64,000 nt of DNA from Rhodanobacteraceae bacterium. GTDB taxonomy: Bacteria; Pseudomonadota; Gammaproteobacteria; Xanthomonadales; SZUA-5. The translations under genes and the position numbers were made by a program. The notes under the pieces are model-generated. The model did no database searches, was not told where the DNA came from, and saw nothing but the letters and a program-made list of their open reading frames with translations. The stretch lies in contig JADKFD010000008.1 in NCBI GenBank assembly GCA_016717705.1, positions 41,481 through 105,480 of the forward strand. Direction: 5' to 3'. Below are positions 51,043 to 61,407 of this stretch, in pieces; the first letter of the stretch is position 1; every line of letters begins with the position of its first letter.

Positions 51043-51178
51043 CAAAAGCGGGGCAGGGGGCAGGGGCCGAGCCATTGAGCACCTGTGACTAATGTCGCCG
51101 TCCGGACCCCGGGCTGCGTTAGTGCTTGTCAATGCGACAAGCCAGTTCCCCTGCCCCCTGCCCCTTGCCCCGCTTTGT
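51042..51178. repeat. Inverted element with GGGGCAG heptamer arms (family E, copy 4)
   Basis: The left arm, AGCAAAAGCGGGGCAGGGGG and on, is the inverse of the right arm ending CCCCTTGCCCCGCTTTG. They are separated by about 90 bases. It lies between the ATPase and permease genes on the same strand. Confidence 0.85.
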
Positions 51179-51212
51179 CGATCCCACCAGCACCCGACCA
51201 CCCGGACGCCCC

Positions 51213-54200
51213 ATGTTCACCGAATTCTTCCGCTTCGAACTGCGCTTCCAGCTGAAACAGCCGCTGCTCTGGCTGATTGCCGTGATTTTCGGCTTGCTGG
51301 CTTTTGCCGCCATCAGCACCGACGGCGTGGTCATCGGCGGCGCCATCGGCAATGTCTGGCGCAATGCGCCGTCGACCATATTGACCACGACCGGCGCGTT
51401 TTCCCTGCTTGGCATGTTCGTCATCGCGATCTTCATTGCCGGCGCGATGCTGCGCGACTATGAGCTGGGCACCAGCGATCTGTTCTTTGCCAGCCCGGTC
51501 AAGGCGCGTGATTACCTGCTTGGGCGATTCGCTGCAGGCACGCTGGCTTGCCTGCTGATTTTCGCCTTCGTCATGCTCGGCATGTTCCTCGGGCAGTTCA
51601 TGCCGTGGATCGACCCCAAGCGACTGGGGCCGGTGTCGCTGACGCCATTGCTGTGGGCATTGGCGGTCATCGTGTTGCCGAATCTGTTGTTTGCCGGTGC
51701 CCTGCTGGCGCTGCTGGCGGCGCTGACGCGCAGCCTGCTGATGGTGTACCTGGGCATCCTCGCCTTCTTCGTGCTGTGGATCGTCGCCGGGGCGATGACG
51801 CGCGATCTCGACAATATCTGGATCGCCGTGCTCGCCGATCCCTTCGGCGTTCGCGCACTCTCGCGCACCATGCGCTACTGGGCCGCCGAGCAGCGCAACA
51901 CGCAGTTGCCCGAGATCGCTGGCTACATTCTCGCCAACCGCGCCGCGTGGGGTGCGGTGGCGCTGGCGATGATCGGCGCCATGCTGCATTTCTTCTCGCC
52001 GACACGCGCCGGCACCGGCAAGGCGCGCAAAGGCCGGGCTGCGGCGCCCAAGGCTGTCGCCGTGGCCGCGCCGGTGGTCAGCGCGCCGACCACGTCAACG
52101 ATCGCCAACGCGACGCCGCGTTTCGATCAGGGCGCGAGCTGGGCGATGTTCCGTCGCCAGTTGCACTTCGATCTGGTCGGTGTGCTGAAGAGTGTGCCGT
52201 TCATCGTCATGCTCGCCTTCAGCGTGCTCAATTTCATCGGCAACGTCAGCTTTCTCGACACCCTGTTCGACACCCGCATCTATCCGGTCACCTATCAGAT
52301 GCTGCAGGCACTGGCCGACAGTTCCGGCGTGTTTCTGTTCCTGATCGTGATCTTCTATGCCGGCGAGCTGATCTTCAAGGAACGCCAGGCCAAGTTGAAC
52401 GAGGTCGTCGATGCGCTGCCGGTGCCCAATTGGGTGCCACTGGCGGCCAAATGCGCCGCGCTCATCGGTGTCGTGGTGATCTTCGGTGTCATCGGCGTGC
52501 TGGCGGGTATCGGTTTCCAGCTGTCCAAGGGCTACACCCACCTTGAACTCGGCGTGTATGCGGGCTCGCTGCTGATCGGCCTGGTGCCCTACGTGCTGAT
52601 GGGTCTGCTGGCGATCACCGCCATGGTCTGCACGCAGAACAAGTTCGTCGGTTTCCTCGTGGTGATCCTGGTATTTGTCGGCCAGACCGTGCTCGGCATG
52701 CTGCACTACGAGCACAACCTCTACAGTTTCGCCGGCGCGCCAATCGCGCCGTACTCGGACATGAACGGCTTTGGCCATTACCTGACCGGCTGGGCCTGGT
52801 TCAGTGGCTACTGGGCGCTGTTCACGCTGTTGTTGCTGATGGCGGCCTCCGCGCTGTGGGCGCGCGGTCAGGTGGGCACGCTGCGTGAGCGCGGCCGCCT
52901 GGCGGCACAGAAGCTGCGCGGGCCGCTGGGCCTGGCGATGGCGGCCACCGCGCTGCTGTGGATAGCCGCCGGCGGCTACATCTTCTACAACACCAATGTC
53001 CTCAATACCTACACGCCGAGCGACGAGCAGATGGATCTGCAGGCGCGCTATGAACGCGAGTACGCGCAATACAAGGACCTGAAACAGCCGCGCGTGCGCG
53101 TGGTGCGTGCCGATGTCGATTTGCGTCCGGAGACCTTGAGTGCGCGCATCAGCGGGCAATACACGCTGAGCAATCCGCACGCAGAGCCGATCAACGAGTT
53201 GCACATCCTGATGCTGCGCCAGGTTGAGCTGGATTCGATCGACCTGCCCGGCGCCGAGCTGGTCAAGTACGACGAGCCGCTCGGCTACCGGATCTACCGC
53301 CTGGCCGAGCCGATGCAACCGGGCGCCACGCTGAAGATGGGCTTCGTGATCAGCGGCGGCGAGCACGGTTTTGCCAATTCGATCCAGCAGACGCAGATCG
53401 TCGGCAACGGCAGCTTCATCGACTCGCGGGTGTTCCCGCAGTTCGGCTTCGAGAAGCGCGGCCAGCTCGTCGATCGCAACGAGCGCCGCAAGCGTGATCT
53501 GGGCGAGGTGCAGCGCATGGCCAAGCTCGAGGACGACAGCGCGCGCGGCAACACCTACATCACCGACGACGCCGACTGGATCGACTTCGCCACCACGGTG
53601 TGCACCGCGCCGGATCAGATCGCGCTGGCACCCGGTTACCTGAAGCGCGAATTCGAGAAAGACGGCCGGCGTTGCTTCGAATACGCCATGGATCGCCCGA
53701 TGCTGCCGTTCTTCGCCTATCTGTCGGCGCGCTGGCAGGTCAAGCGCGGCGACTGGAAGGGCATGCCGATCGAGGTCTATTACGACCCGGCGCATCCGTA
53801 CAACGTCGATCGCATGATCGAGGGCGTCAAGGATTCGCTCGACTACTTCACGACGAACTTCACGCCCTACCAGCACCAGCAGGTGCGCATCCTCGAATTC
53901 CCGCGCTACCAGCGATTTGCGCAGAGCTTCGCCAATACCATCCCGTATTCCGAAGGCATCGGTTTCATCGCCGACCTCAGCGCCCCCGATGCCATCGACT
54001 ACGTCTATTACGTGACCGCCCACGAGATTGCGCACCAATGGTGGGCGCACCAGGTGATCGGCGCCGATGTACAGGGTTCGACCGTGCTCAGCGAATCGCT
54101 GTCGCAGTATTCGGCGCTGATGGTGATGGAGAAGAAGTACGGGCGCGACAAGATCGGCAAGTTCCTGCGCTACGAACTCGACAACTACCTGTCCAGCCGC

Positions 54201-54806
54201 GGCGGCGAACTGGTCGAGGAACTGCCGCTGTACCGCGTCGAGAACCAGGGCTACATTCATTACCGCAAGGGTTCGCTGGTGTTCTACCGCCTGCGCGAGG
54301 AGATCGGCGAGGATGTGCTCAACCGCGCCTTGAAGAAATTCCTGGTGGACAAGGGCTACCAGCAACCGCCGTACACCACGTCGAAGGAACTGCTCGACTA
54401 CATCCGCGCCGAAGCCGGCCCGCAGCACGAACAGCTGATCGTCGACCTGTTCGAGAAGATCAGCTTCTACGACAACCGTGTGGTCGAGGCCAAGGCGGTC
54501 AAGCGCGCGGACGGCAAGTACGAGGTGACGCTCGATCTGATCGCCGCCAAGCGCTATTCCGACGGGCTCGGCAAGGAGACCGACGCGGCGGTCGATGACT
54601 GGATCGAAGTCGGAATCTTCGCCCGCGATGCGGGCGCAGATTCCGACCAGAAAGTGTTGTATCTGGAGCGCAAACACATCACCGAAGGCGCGCCCAAGCT
54701 CACCGTGGTCGTCGACGAGGAGCCGTCAGAGGCGGGCTTCGATCCCTACAACAAGCTGATCGACCGCGTGCCGGCGGACAATCGCAGGCGGGTGGAGCTG
54801 TTGTAG
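51213..54806 (+). CDS. ABC permease fused to an M1-type zinc aminopeptidase
   Basis: A 1197-residue two-part protein. Residues about 1-600 contain two ABC-2-like membrane blocks: about six helices from FFRFELRFQLKQPLLWLIAVIF, an Ala-rich linker near 270-300, then a second set from VPFIVMLAFSVLNFIGNVSF. From about 610 an extracytoplasmic peptidase follows with the zinc motif HEIAHQWW (His937, His941) and the third ligand, probably Glu961 in LSESLSQYSALMVMEKKYG. M1 members usually have the Glu 19 residues after the second His; here it is 20. Export and peptidase activity may be coupled. It is driven by the upstream ATPase. ATG 51213 is where the membrane homology starts. Confidence 0.88.
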   Translation: MFTEFFRFELRFQLKQPLLWLIAVIFGLLAFAAISTDGVVIGGAIGNVWRNAPSTILTTTGAFSLLGMFVIAIFIAGAMLRDYELGTSDLFFASPVKARDYLLGRFAAGTLACLLIFAFVMLGMFLGQFMPWIDPKRLGPVSLTPLLWALAVIVLPNLLFAGALLALLAALTRSLLMVYLGILAFFVLWIVAGAMTRDLDNIWIAVLADPFGVRALSRTMRYWAAEQRNTQLPEIAGYILANRAAWGAVALAMIGAMLHFFSPTRAGTGKARKGRAAAPKAVAVAAPVVSAPTTSTIANATPRFDQGASWAMFRRQLHFDLVGVLKSVPFIVMLAFSVLNFIGNVSFLDTLFDTRIYPVTYQMLQALADSSGVFLFLIVIFYAGELIFKERQAKLNEVVDALPVPNWVPLAAKCAALIGVVVIFGVIGVLAGIGFQLSKGYTHLELGVYAGSLLIGLVPYVLMGLLAITAMVCTQNKFVGFLVVILVFVGQTVLGMLHYEHNLYSFAGAPIAPYSDMNGFGHYLTGWAWFSGYWALFTLLLLMAASALWARGQVGTLRERGRLAAQKLRGPLGLAMAATALLWIAAGGYIFYNTNVLNTYTPSDEQMDLQARYEREYAQYKDLKQPRVRVVRADVDLRPETLSARISGQYTLSNPHAEPINELHILMLRQVELDSIDLPGAELVKYDEPLGYRIYRLAEPMQPGATLKMGFVISGGEHGFANSIQQTQIVGNGSFIDSRVFPQFGFEKRGQLVDRNERRKRDLGEVQRMAKLEDDSARGNTYITDDADWIDFATTVCTAPDQIALAPGYLKREFEKDGRRCFEYAMDRPMLPFFAYLSARWQVKRGDWKGMPIEVYYDPAHPYNVDRMIEGVKDSLDYFTTNFTPYQHQQVRILEFPRYQRFAQSFANTIPYSEGIGFIADLSAPDAIDYVYYVTAHEIAHQWWAHQVIGADVQGSTVLSESLSQYSALMVMEKKYGRDKIGKFLRYELDNYLSSRGGELVEELPLYRVENQGYIHYRKGSLVFYRLREEIGEDVLNRALKKFLVDKGYQQPPYTTSKELLDYIRAEAGPQHEQLIVDLFEKISFYDNRVVEAKAVKRADGKYEVTLDLIAAKRYSDGLGKETDAAVDDWIEVGIFARDAGADSDQKVLYLERKHITEGAPKLTVVVDEEPSEAGFDPYNKLIDRVPADNRRRVELL

Positions 54807-54874
54807 GAGCGACGCTGGCGTCGCGACCGCCAACTGCCCCGCAACAGGGGTCGCGACGCACGCGTCGCTCCTAC
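54802..54874. repeat. Palindromic repeat, family C, overlapping two stop codons
   Basis: TTGTAGGAGCGACGCTGGCG and its inverse flank a short centre. Its left end contains the permease/peptidase stop codon and its right end that of the convergent binding-protein gene. Confidence 0.85.
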
Positions 54875-55662
54875 TGCGCTTCCCAATCCTTGAGGTTGTA
54901 GCGACCCAGGATCTCGGCGAGCTTGCCGCTGCCGCGCAGTTGCGCGGTGCCCCTGCCGAACATGTCGGCATATTGCTGGCCGCGCGGATCGGCGGGCGTG
55001 CAGGCGATGTAGACGTTCTCGGGTTCGCCGGTTTCGCCGAGCGAAACGACTCGGCCGGGCTCCATCTTGGCCTGCTCCAGCGCGTAGGCCAGCACGTTGC
55101 GGTCCTCGATGATGGCGTCGACGCGCTTGCCGATCACGCGTGCCAGCAGGCGCACGACGCCGCGACCAACCGCCGGGACAATTTCCAGTCGCGCCGCATC
55201 GGCGGCATGTTCCTTGATGTAGGCGTCGAGTTCGTCGCCATAACTGTAGTCCTCCAGAACGGCGATCTTCACCGTGTCCAGACTGGCCAGACCGTTGTAG
55301 CGCCACTTCTGTTCCGCCAGTCCCCAGAACACATTGCCGGAGGGACCCCAGCCGACCTCGGGAAAGGCGAACCCCTCGGCGTCTGATTTGTAGGCGCCGA
55401 CCACGCAGTCGGCCTTGCCTTCGCGCACGGCATCGAGCGCATTGGTCCATGGCAAGGTGCGGTACTGGATGGTGTGGCCGTTGGCCTCGGCGATGGCCTT
55501 GGCCATCTCGACCATGTAGCCGGCCGGGTTCATTTCGCCGCCACCGCTGTAGGGCAACCAGGGGTCGGCACGGATCTTGATGTCGTCGGCCAGCGCGGGT
55601 GCGGCCAGCGCGGCACAGGAGAGCAATGCAAACGCCCAGCGAGAAACACGTCGACCCAGCAT
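54871..55662 (-). CDS. Periplasmic solute-binding protein (SBP family 3)
   Basis: A 263-residue amino-acid-type binding protein with a signal peptide (FALLSCAALAAPALA, cleavage before DDIKIRADPW) and the bilobal family 3 fold. Lobe 1 includes LPYSGGGEMNPAGYMVEMAKAIAE and the return YRTLPWTNALDAVREGKADCVVGAY. Lobe 2 includes VKIAVLEDYSYGDELDAYI and RVDAIIEDRNVLAYAL. The start at 55662 gives MLGRRVSRWAFALL; an upstream in-frame ATG at 55710 is possible. No cognate permease or ATPase is adjacent, so it may be an orphan or a periplasmic sensor. Confidence 0.83.
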   Translation of the reverse strand: MLGRRVSRWAFALLSCAALAAPALADDIKIRADPWLPYSGGGEMNPAGYMVEMAKAIAEANGHTIQYRTLPWTNALDAVREGKADCVVGAYKSDAEGFAFPEVGWGPSGNVFWGLAEQKWRYNGLASLDTVKIAVLEDYSYGDELDAYIKEHAADAARLEIVPAVGRGVVRLLARVIGKRVDAIIEDRNVLAYALEQAKMEPGRVVSLGETGEPENVYIACTPADPRGQQYADMFGRGTAQLRGSGKLAEILGRYNLKDWEAQ

Positions 55663-55807
55663 GGCTAAACCCCCGATTTGCAGCGAGATCAGGAATGCCC
55701 GTCGGCCCGGCATCTGCCGCAGGCGGTCGATTCGAGGATAACGTGTTTGTGAACAAGCGCCAGAGGGTTGGACGCAATTGTCACGATCATCGCGGGGTCG
55801 TGGCTGA

Positions 55808-55880
55808 CGTAGGAGCGACGCGTGCGTCGCGACCGGTGAGACGGCCGGCTTGCTGTCGCGACGCACGCGTCGCTCCTACA
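55808..55880. repeat. Palindromic repeat, family C
   Basis: GTAGGAGCGACGCGTGCGTC and its inverse around a GACCGGTGAGACGGCC centre. It lies in the 307-base gap between the binding-protein and TetR genes; the remainder holds no visible gene. A TACAGAACGTTTTGTATA palindrome at 55943-55960, just before the TetR start, is a possible operator. Confidence 0.85.
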
Positions 55881-55942
55881 TCCGCTCCGCCATGACTTCC
55901 GACCGACTTGCATTCGCGATCGCATTCGGGTGAGTATTTCCG

Positions 55943-55960
55943 TACAGAACGTTTTGTATA
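55943..55960 (+). promoter_or_regulatory. Palindrome upstream of the TetR gene, possible operator
   Basis: TACAGAACGTTTTGTATA is a near-perfect inverted repeat (TACA-AACG/TTTTGTA), AT-rich against its surroundings, 10 bases before the TetR ATG. TetR regulators of efflux genes commonly bind such sites to repress themselves and the pump. Confidence 0.5.
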
Positions 55961-55969
55961 GAAACTCCG

Positions 55970-56544
55970 ATGCCGCGTCCCCCCAAAGCCCGCCAGCGAG
56001 TGCTCGATGCCGCCGAACGCATCGTCAAGGCCCGTGGCGCCGCCAACCTCACCTACGATGAGCTGGTGCAGGAGAGCGGTGTTTCGCGTGGCGGCATCAC
56101 GTACCACTTTGCCACCAAGGACGAGCTGTTGCGCGCCCTGATCGCGCGCGACCTCGAGCAGGGCAAGCTGCCAGGAAGCACGTCAGCGCTGCGACTTGTC
56201 GGACGAACCGGGCGCCGAACTGATCGCGCTGATCCGCACCTGGGGCACGCCGGACAGCGATCGCAAGCGCTTTGTTGCCGGCATGCTGAGCGCAGTCGCA
56301 CACGATCCCAGCCTGCTCGACCCGGTTCGTTGTCATCATCAGGCCGAATGCTCGACCCGCACCTGGGACGCCGCCGAAATCCAGCGCTCGATCCTGCGCC
56401 TGGCCGCCGAAGGTCTGTTCTGGAGCGAGTTCTTCGGTTGCAGCGAAGTGCCCGCCGAGCAGCGCGAACGCGTGCTCGTGCGCATGGAACAACTGGCGCG
56501 CGAGTGGTCTGCGCCGCGCGTGACGCCGCAGACGACGGATGTAG
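55970..56544 (+). CDS. TetR family transcriptional regulator, frame-split
   Basis: The N-terminal helix-turn-helix is clear (RQRVLDAAERIVKARGAANLTYDELVQESGVSRGGITYHFATKDELLRALI; recognition helix SRGGITYHF). After about 56175 the ligand-binding part continues in a neighbouring frame (SDEPGAELIALIRTWGTPDSDRKRFVAGML, LRLAAEGLFWSEFFG). One indel in CTGCCAGGAAGCACG joins them. No in-frame stop follows; the frame runs on into the efflux gene. A TAG at 56542-56544, inside repeat family B, would be in frame after one more base change. It probably represses the downstream pump. Confidence 0.7.
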
Positions 56545-56609
56545 GTCACGTTGGCCAGCTTCATCGGCCGCGACACCCGGCCAGTGTCACGGCCGCGAGC
56601 GTGACCTAC
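56541..56609. repeat. Palindromic repeat, family B, between tetR and the efflux operon
   Basis: GTAGGTCACGTTGGCC at the left and GCGTGACCTAC at the right, with a GGCCGCGACACCCGGCC centre. It carries the likely tetR stop. Confidence 0.75.
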
Positions 56610-56705
56610 CAAATCACCCGCGGCAAGCAGACAGCGACTTCGTCTTCTTGCGTTCTGCGTTCCGGACAAATGCTCTTAAAACCCGAAACGACTTTCCCGA
56701 GCCCC

Positions 56706-57913
56706 ATGAACAACTCCAAGAATGCTCAACGAGTGGTCCTGATCGCGCTGTCGTCGCTGCTCCTCGCCGCTTGCGGCGGAGGCGGCGGCGGGCCGCCGGC
56801 GGACATGCAGATGCCGCCGACCGAGGTGAATGTCGCCACGGTGATCAGCAAGGAGGTCACCGAATGGGATGAATTCAACGGCCGCTTCGTGGCCGTCGAA
56901 TCGGTGCAGATCCGCCCGCGGGTGGCCGGCTACATCACGCGGATCGCTTTCGAAGAGGGCGCCGAGGTCAACAAGGGCGATCTTCTGATCGAGATCGACG
57001 ACCGCGAATACCGCGCCGCGCTGGTGCGTGCGCAGGCCGAGGTCAATCGCGCAAAGACGCGCGTGACCAAGGCTGAGCGCGACATCGAACGCGGCAAGAA
57101 GCTGGTCGCAGCCAAGGCGATGTCGGTCGAGGAATGGGACAGCAAGCAATCCGAACTGGACCAGGCCAAGGCTGATGTCGCGGCGATGCAGGCGGCCGCC
57201 GAGCAAGCCAGGCTCAATGTCGATTTCAGCCGGGTCACGGCGCCGATTTCCGGGCGCGTCGGCGCGGCGATGATCACCACCGGCAATCTGGTCGATCCCA
57301 GCGCGCTTCTGACCACCATGGTCTCGCTGGATCCGATCCACGTCTACTTCGAGGGCGACGAGCGCACCTTCCTGCGCTACCAGGAGCTGATCCGCGACGG
57401 CGCCCGCCCGAGTGCGCGATCGGGCGGCAATCCGGTGCGCGTGGGACTGACCAGCGAGGTCGGCTTCCCGCACGAGGGCGTGCTCGATTTCGTCGACAAC
57501 CAGCTTGATCCGGCGACCGGCACGATCCGCGTGCGCGCTCGCTTGCCCAACGCCGAGCGGCGCTTCACGCCCGGCCTGTTCGCGCGCGTGCAACTGGTCG
57601 GCAGCGCAGTGCATCCGGCGCTGTTGATCCACGACCAGGCGGTGCAGACCGACCAGGACCGCAAGTTCGTCTACGTGGTCGGCGAGGGCAGCACTGCCAT
57701 GCGCAAGGATGTGGTGCTCGGCAGCAGCGTCGACGGCCTGCGCATCGTCAGCTCCGGCCTCGCTGCCGGCGACCAGGTGGTGGTCAACGGCATGAAGAAG
57801 ATCTTCTTCCCCGGCGCACCGCTGAAGCCGGTGGTGGTGCCGATGGAGGCGCCGAATACGTGGTCGAGGCGCCGCCGGCGGCGCCGCCGGCAGCCGAAGC
57901 GACGCAGGGCTGA
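56706..57913 (+). CDS. RND efflux periplasmic adaptor (membrane fusion protein), C-terminal frameshift
   Basis: An AcrA/MexA-type adaptor linking the inner-membrane pump to the outer-membrane channel. It is a lipoprotein (VLIALSSLLLAACGGGG, Cys about 20). The barrel-sandwich hybrid includes VQIRPRVAGYITRIAFEEGAEVNKGDLLIEID, the coiled-coil hairpin AQAEVNRAKTRVTKAERDIERG, and the second lipoyl half FSRVTAPISGRVG. The frame breaks near 57850: as written it becomes Arg-rich and overruns the next gene. Restoring one base gives EYVVEAPPAAPPAAEATQG and a stop at 57913, four bases before the pump ATG. Repaired length is about 402. Confidence 0.9.
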
Positions 57914-57916
57914 CCC

Positions 57917-60900
57917 ATGGCCCATTCCGATTTCTCCCGGATCTTCGTCGACCGGCCGATCCTCGCTGCGGTGTTGTCGATGCTGCTGCTGATCGCCGGT
58001 GCCGTCGCCATCCCCAATCTGCCGATCAGTGAGTACCCGGACGTGGTGCCGCCGTCGGTGCAAGTCACCGCGATCTATCCGGGTGCCAACCCGAAGACCA
58101 TCGCCGAGACCGTGGCCGCGCCGATCGAGGAGGCGGTCAACGGCGTCGAAGGCATGATCTACATGAAGTCGACCGCCGGCTCCGACGGCACCATGCAGCT
58201 GACGGTGACCTTCAAGGGCGGCGTCGACATCGATCTGGCCACGGTACAAGTGCAAAACCGCGTCGCCCAGGCGCTGCCGCGGCTTCCCGCCAGCGTGCGC
58301 CAGCTCGGCGTGACCACGGTCAAGAGCTCGCCGAACCTGACCATGGTGGTGCACATCAGTTCGCCGGACAACCGCTATGACGGACTGTACCTGTCGAACT
58401 TCGCCAACCTGCGTGTACGCGACGAACTGGCGCGCATCGATGGTGTCGGTCAGGCGATTGCCTTTGGCGCCGGCAACTATTCGATGCGCATCTGGATCGA
58501 TCCGGACAAGGCCTCCGCGCGCGATCTCACCGCGGCCGACATCATCGGCGCCATCCAGGAACAGAACCTGGAAGTCTCCGCGGGCACCATCGGCGGACCG
58601 CCGCATCCGGACAGCGCGCTGCAGTACTCGATCAACGCGCAGGGACGCCTGAGCACACCCGAGGAGTTCGGCGACATCGTGCTCAAGGCCGGCAGCGAAG
58701 GCCAGCTGACGCGCCTCAAGGACGTCGCCCGGGTCGAGCTCGGTGCCTCCACCTACACGATCAACTCGCAGCTCAACAACAAGGATGCCGCGGCGATCGT
58801 GATCTTCGAGGCGCCCGGCGCCAACACCATCGAGCTGTCGGACGCGGTCCGCGCGAAGATGGCCGAGTTGCAGAAAGGCTTCCCGCAGGGCGTCGAGTGG
58901 AGCGTGATGTACGACCCCACGGTGTTCGTGCGCCAGTCGATCAAGTCGGTGGTGACCACGCTGCTGGAGGCCGTCGCGCTGGTGGTGCTGGTGGTGGTGG
59001 TGTTCCTGCAAACCTGGCGCGCCTCGATCATTCCGCTGCTGGCGGTGCCGGTGAGCGTGATCGGCACCTTCGCGGTGCTGTGGATGCTCGGCTATTCGAT
59101 CAATGTATTGACCCTGTTCGGACTGGTGCTGGCGATCGGCATCGTCGTCGACGATGCCATTGTCGTGGTGGAGAACGTCGAGCGTCACATCGAAGAGGGG
59201 CATGGCGCCACGCGCCGCGGCGCACAAGGCGATGGAAGAGGTCTCCGGGCCGATCGTTGCGATCTCGCTGGTGCTCGCCAGCGTGTTCGTGCCGCTGGCC
59301 TTCATCGGCGGCGTGTCGGGACAGTTCTACAGCCAGTTCGCGGTGACCATCGCCGCCTCGGTGCTGATCTCGGCGTTCAACTCGCTGACCCTGTCGCCGG
59401 CGCTGGCAGCGGTGCTGCTGCAGCCGCGCGATGCACCCAAGGATCGCCTCGGCAAGCTGATCGAATCGTTATTCGGCGGCTTCTTCGGCTGGTTCAACCG
59501 TCGCTTCAAGCGCGCCAGCACGCGCTATTCGGGCAGCATCGGCAGCACCATCGGTCGCGCGCCGCGGCTGCTGGCGGTCTATGCGGTGCTGATCGGCGTG
59601 ACCATTTACGGCTTCACCCTGGTGCCCACCGGCTTCATTCCGACCCAGGACAAGCAGTACCTGTTCTCGATCCTGCAGTTGCCCGAGGGCGCCACGCTCA
59701 AGCGCACCGAAGCGGCGATGAAGCGCATGGGCGAGATGGCGCTGGCCACGCCCGGGGTCGAGAGCGTGGTGCAGTTCCCGGGCCTCAACGCCATCCACTT
59801 CGTCAACACCAGCAATGCCGGCCTGATGTTCGTCGGCATCACGCCGCAGAACGAACGCGACATCAGCGCCGCCGAGATCGCCGGCATGTTGAACGGCCAG
59901 TTCTCGACCATCCAGGACGGCCTGGCCTTTGCGCTGCTGCCGCCACCGGTGCTTGGCCTGGGCAATTCGGCGGGTGTGGAAACCTATGTGCAGGATCGCA
60001 GTTCCGCCGGCTACGGCGAGCTCAACAACCAGGTGCAGGCGCTGTCCGGCGCCTTGCGCGGCACGCCGGGCTTCGATCCGTACGCGGTGTTCAGCTCGTT
60101 CCAGGCGAATGTGCCGCAGCTGGATGCCAGCGTCGACCGCACCAAGGCCAAGGAGCAGGGTCTGGCGCTGACCGACATCTACACCGCACTGCAGGTGTAT
60201 CTGGGCTCGGCCTACGTCAACGACTTCAACCTGTTCGGTCGCACCTACAGCGTCTACGCGCAGGCCGACGCGGCGTTTCGCGACGAGGTCGCCGACATCG
60301 CGCGCATCAAGGTGCGCAACGCGGCCGGGCAGATGGTGCCGATCGGCAGCGTGGTCGAGGTGACGCCGAGCTATGGCCCCGATCCGGTGGTGCGCTACAA
60401 CGGCTATCCGGCCGCCGACCTGCAGGCCGGCATCAACCCGGCGCTGCTGTCCAGCCAGCAGGCGATCGGCCAGATCAAGAACATCGCCGCCGGCATGCTG
60501 CCGCAGGGCATGCAGATCGAATGGACCGGCCTGACCTACCAGGAAGTCACCCAGGGCTCGATGGCGCTGCTGGTGTTCCCGCTGTGCGTGCTGCTGGTCT
60601 ACATGGTGCTGGCCGCGCTGTACGAGAGCTGGACGCTGCCGCTGGCGGTGATCCTGATCGTGCCGCTGTGCCTGCTCAGCGCGATCGGCGGCATCTGGCT
60701 GCTGAACTTCATCAGCGGCAGCTGGTTCGGCCTGTCCATCGGCATGGGCTGGATCCCGCCACCGCCGATGAGCGTGCCGCCGACCTTCATCGACAACAAC
60801 ATCTTCACCCAGATCGGCCTGGTGGTGCTGATGGGCCTGGCCTGCAAGAACGCCATCCTGATCGTCGAATTCGCGCGCGACATGGAAGAGGAAGGCATGG

Positions 60901-61175
60901 GCATCGTCGACGCCGCCATCGAAGCCTGCCGCCTGCGCCTGCGGCCGATCCTGATGACCAGCTTCGCTTTCATCATGGGCGTGCTGCCCCTGGTCTTCGC
61001 CTCCGGCGCCGGCGCCGAAGTGCGCCACGTCATGGGCGTCACCGTATTCGCCGGCATGCTCGGCGTGACCTTCTTTGGCCTGTTCTTCACCCCGGTGTTT
61101 TATGTGGTGCTTAGGAAGTGGGCGGAGCGGGGCGCGGCCGAGGTGCGGCGAGCGGCGGAGGTGGGGCAGGGGTGA
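57917..61175 (+). CDS. RND efflux inner-membrane transporter (AcrB/MexB type, HAE1), one frameshift
   Basis: A proton-driven multidrug pump with twelve membrane helices and two large periplasmic loops. Seen: FVDRPILAAVLSMLLLIAGAVAI (helix 1), SEYPDVVPPSVQV, TAGSDGTMQLTVTF, and VLAIGIVVDDAIVVVENVERHIEEG in helix 4 with the Asp-Asp proton-relay pair. GGGG at 59197-59200 is one G too many: the frame then moves and continues MAPRAAAHKAMEEVSGPIVAISLVLASVF. The C-terminal half has GFIPTQDKQYLF, a second relay-helix region (QIGLVVLMGLACKNAILIVEFARD) and FFGLFFTPVFYVVL. Repaired length is about 1085 (AcrB 1049). Confidence 0.92.
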
Positions 61176-61407
61176 GCTGGGCGGTGGGTGCGCCAGGGCC
61201 CGAGGTTCGGGGGACGCAAGGACGGCGGGGGCAGGAGCCGGGGGCGAATGGATGGTGAGCCAGGCACGCCGCGGAGCCCAAGCCGCTCGAATGACCCGCC
61301 GCTCATCGAACGCGCCTGCGTGCTGCGTCCTTCGGACAACCCCAGCCCCCAGCCCAGCCCAGGCATTTGCTGCGCCCGACCTCCGGCATGCCTGACCTCG
61401 CCTCGCC

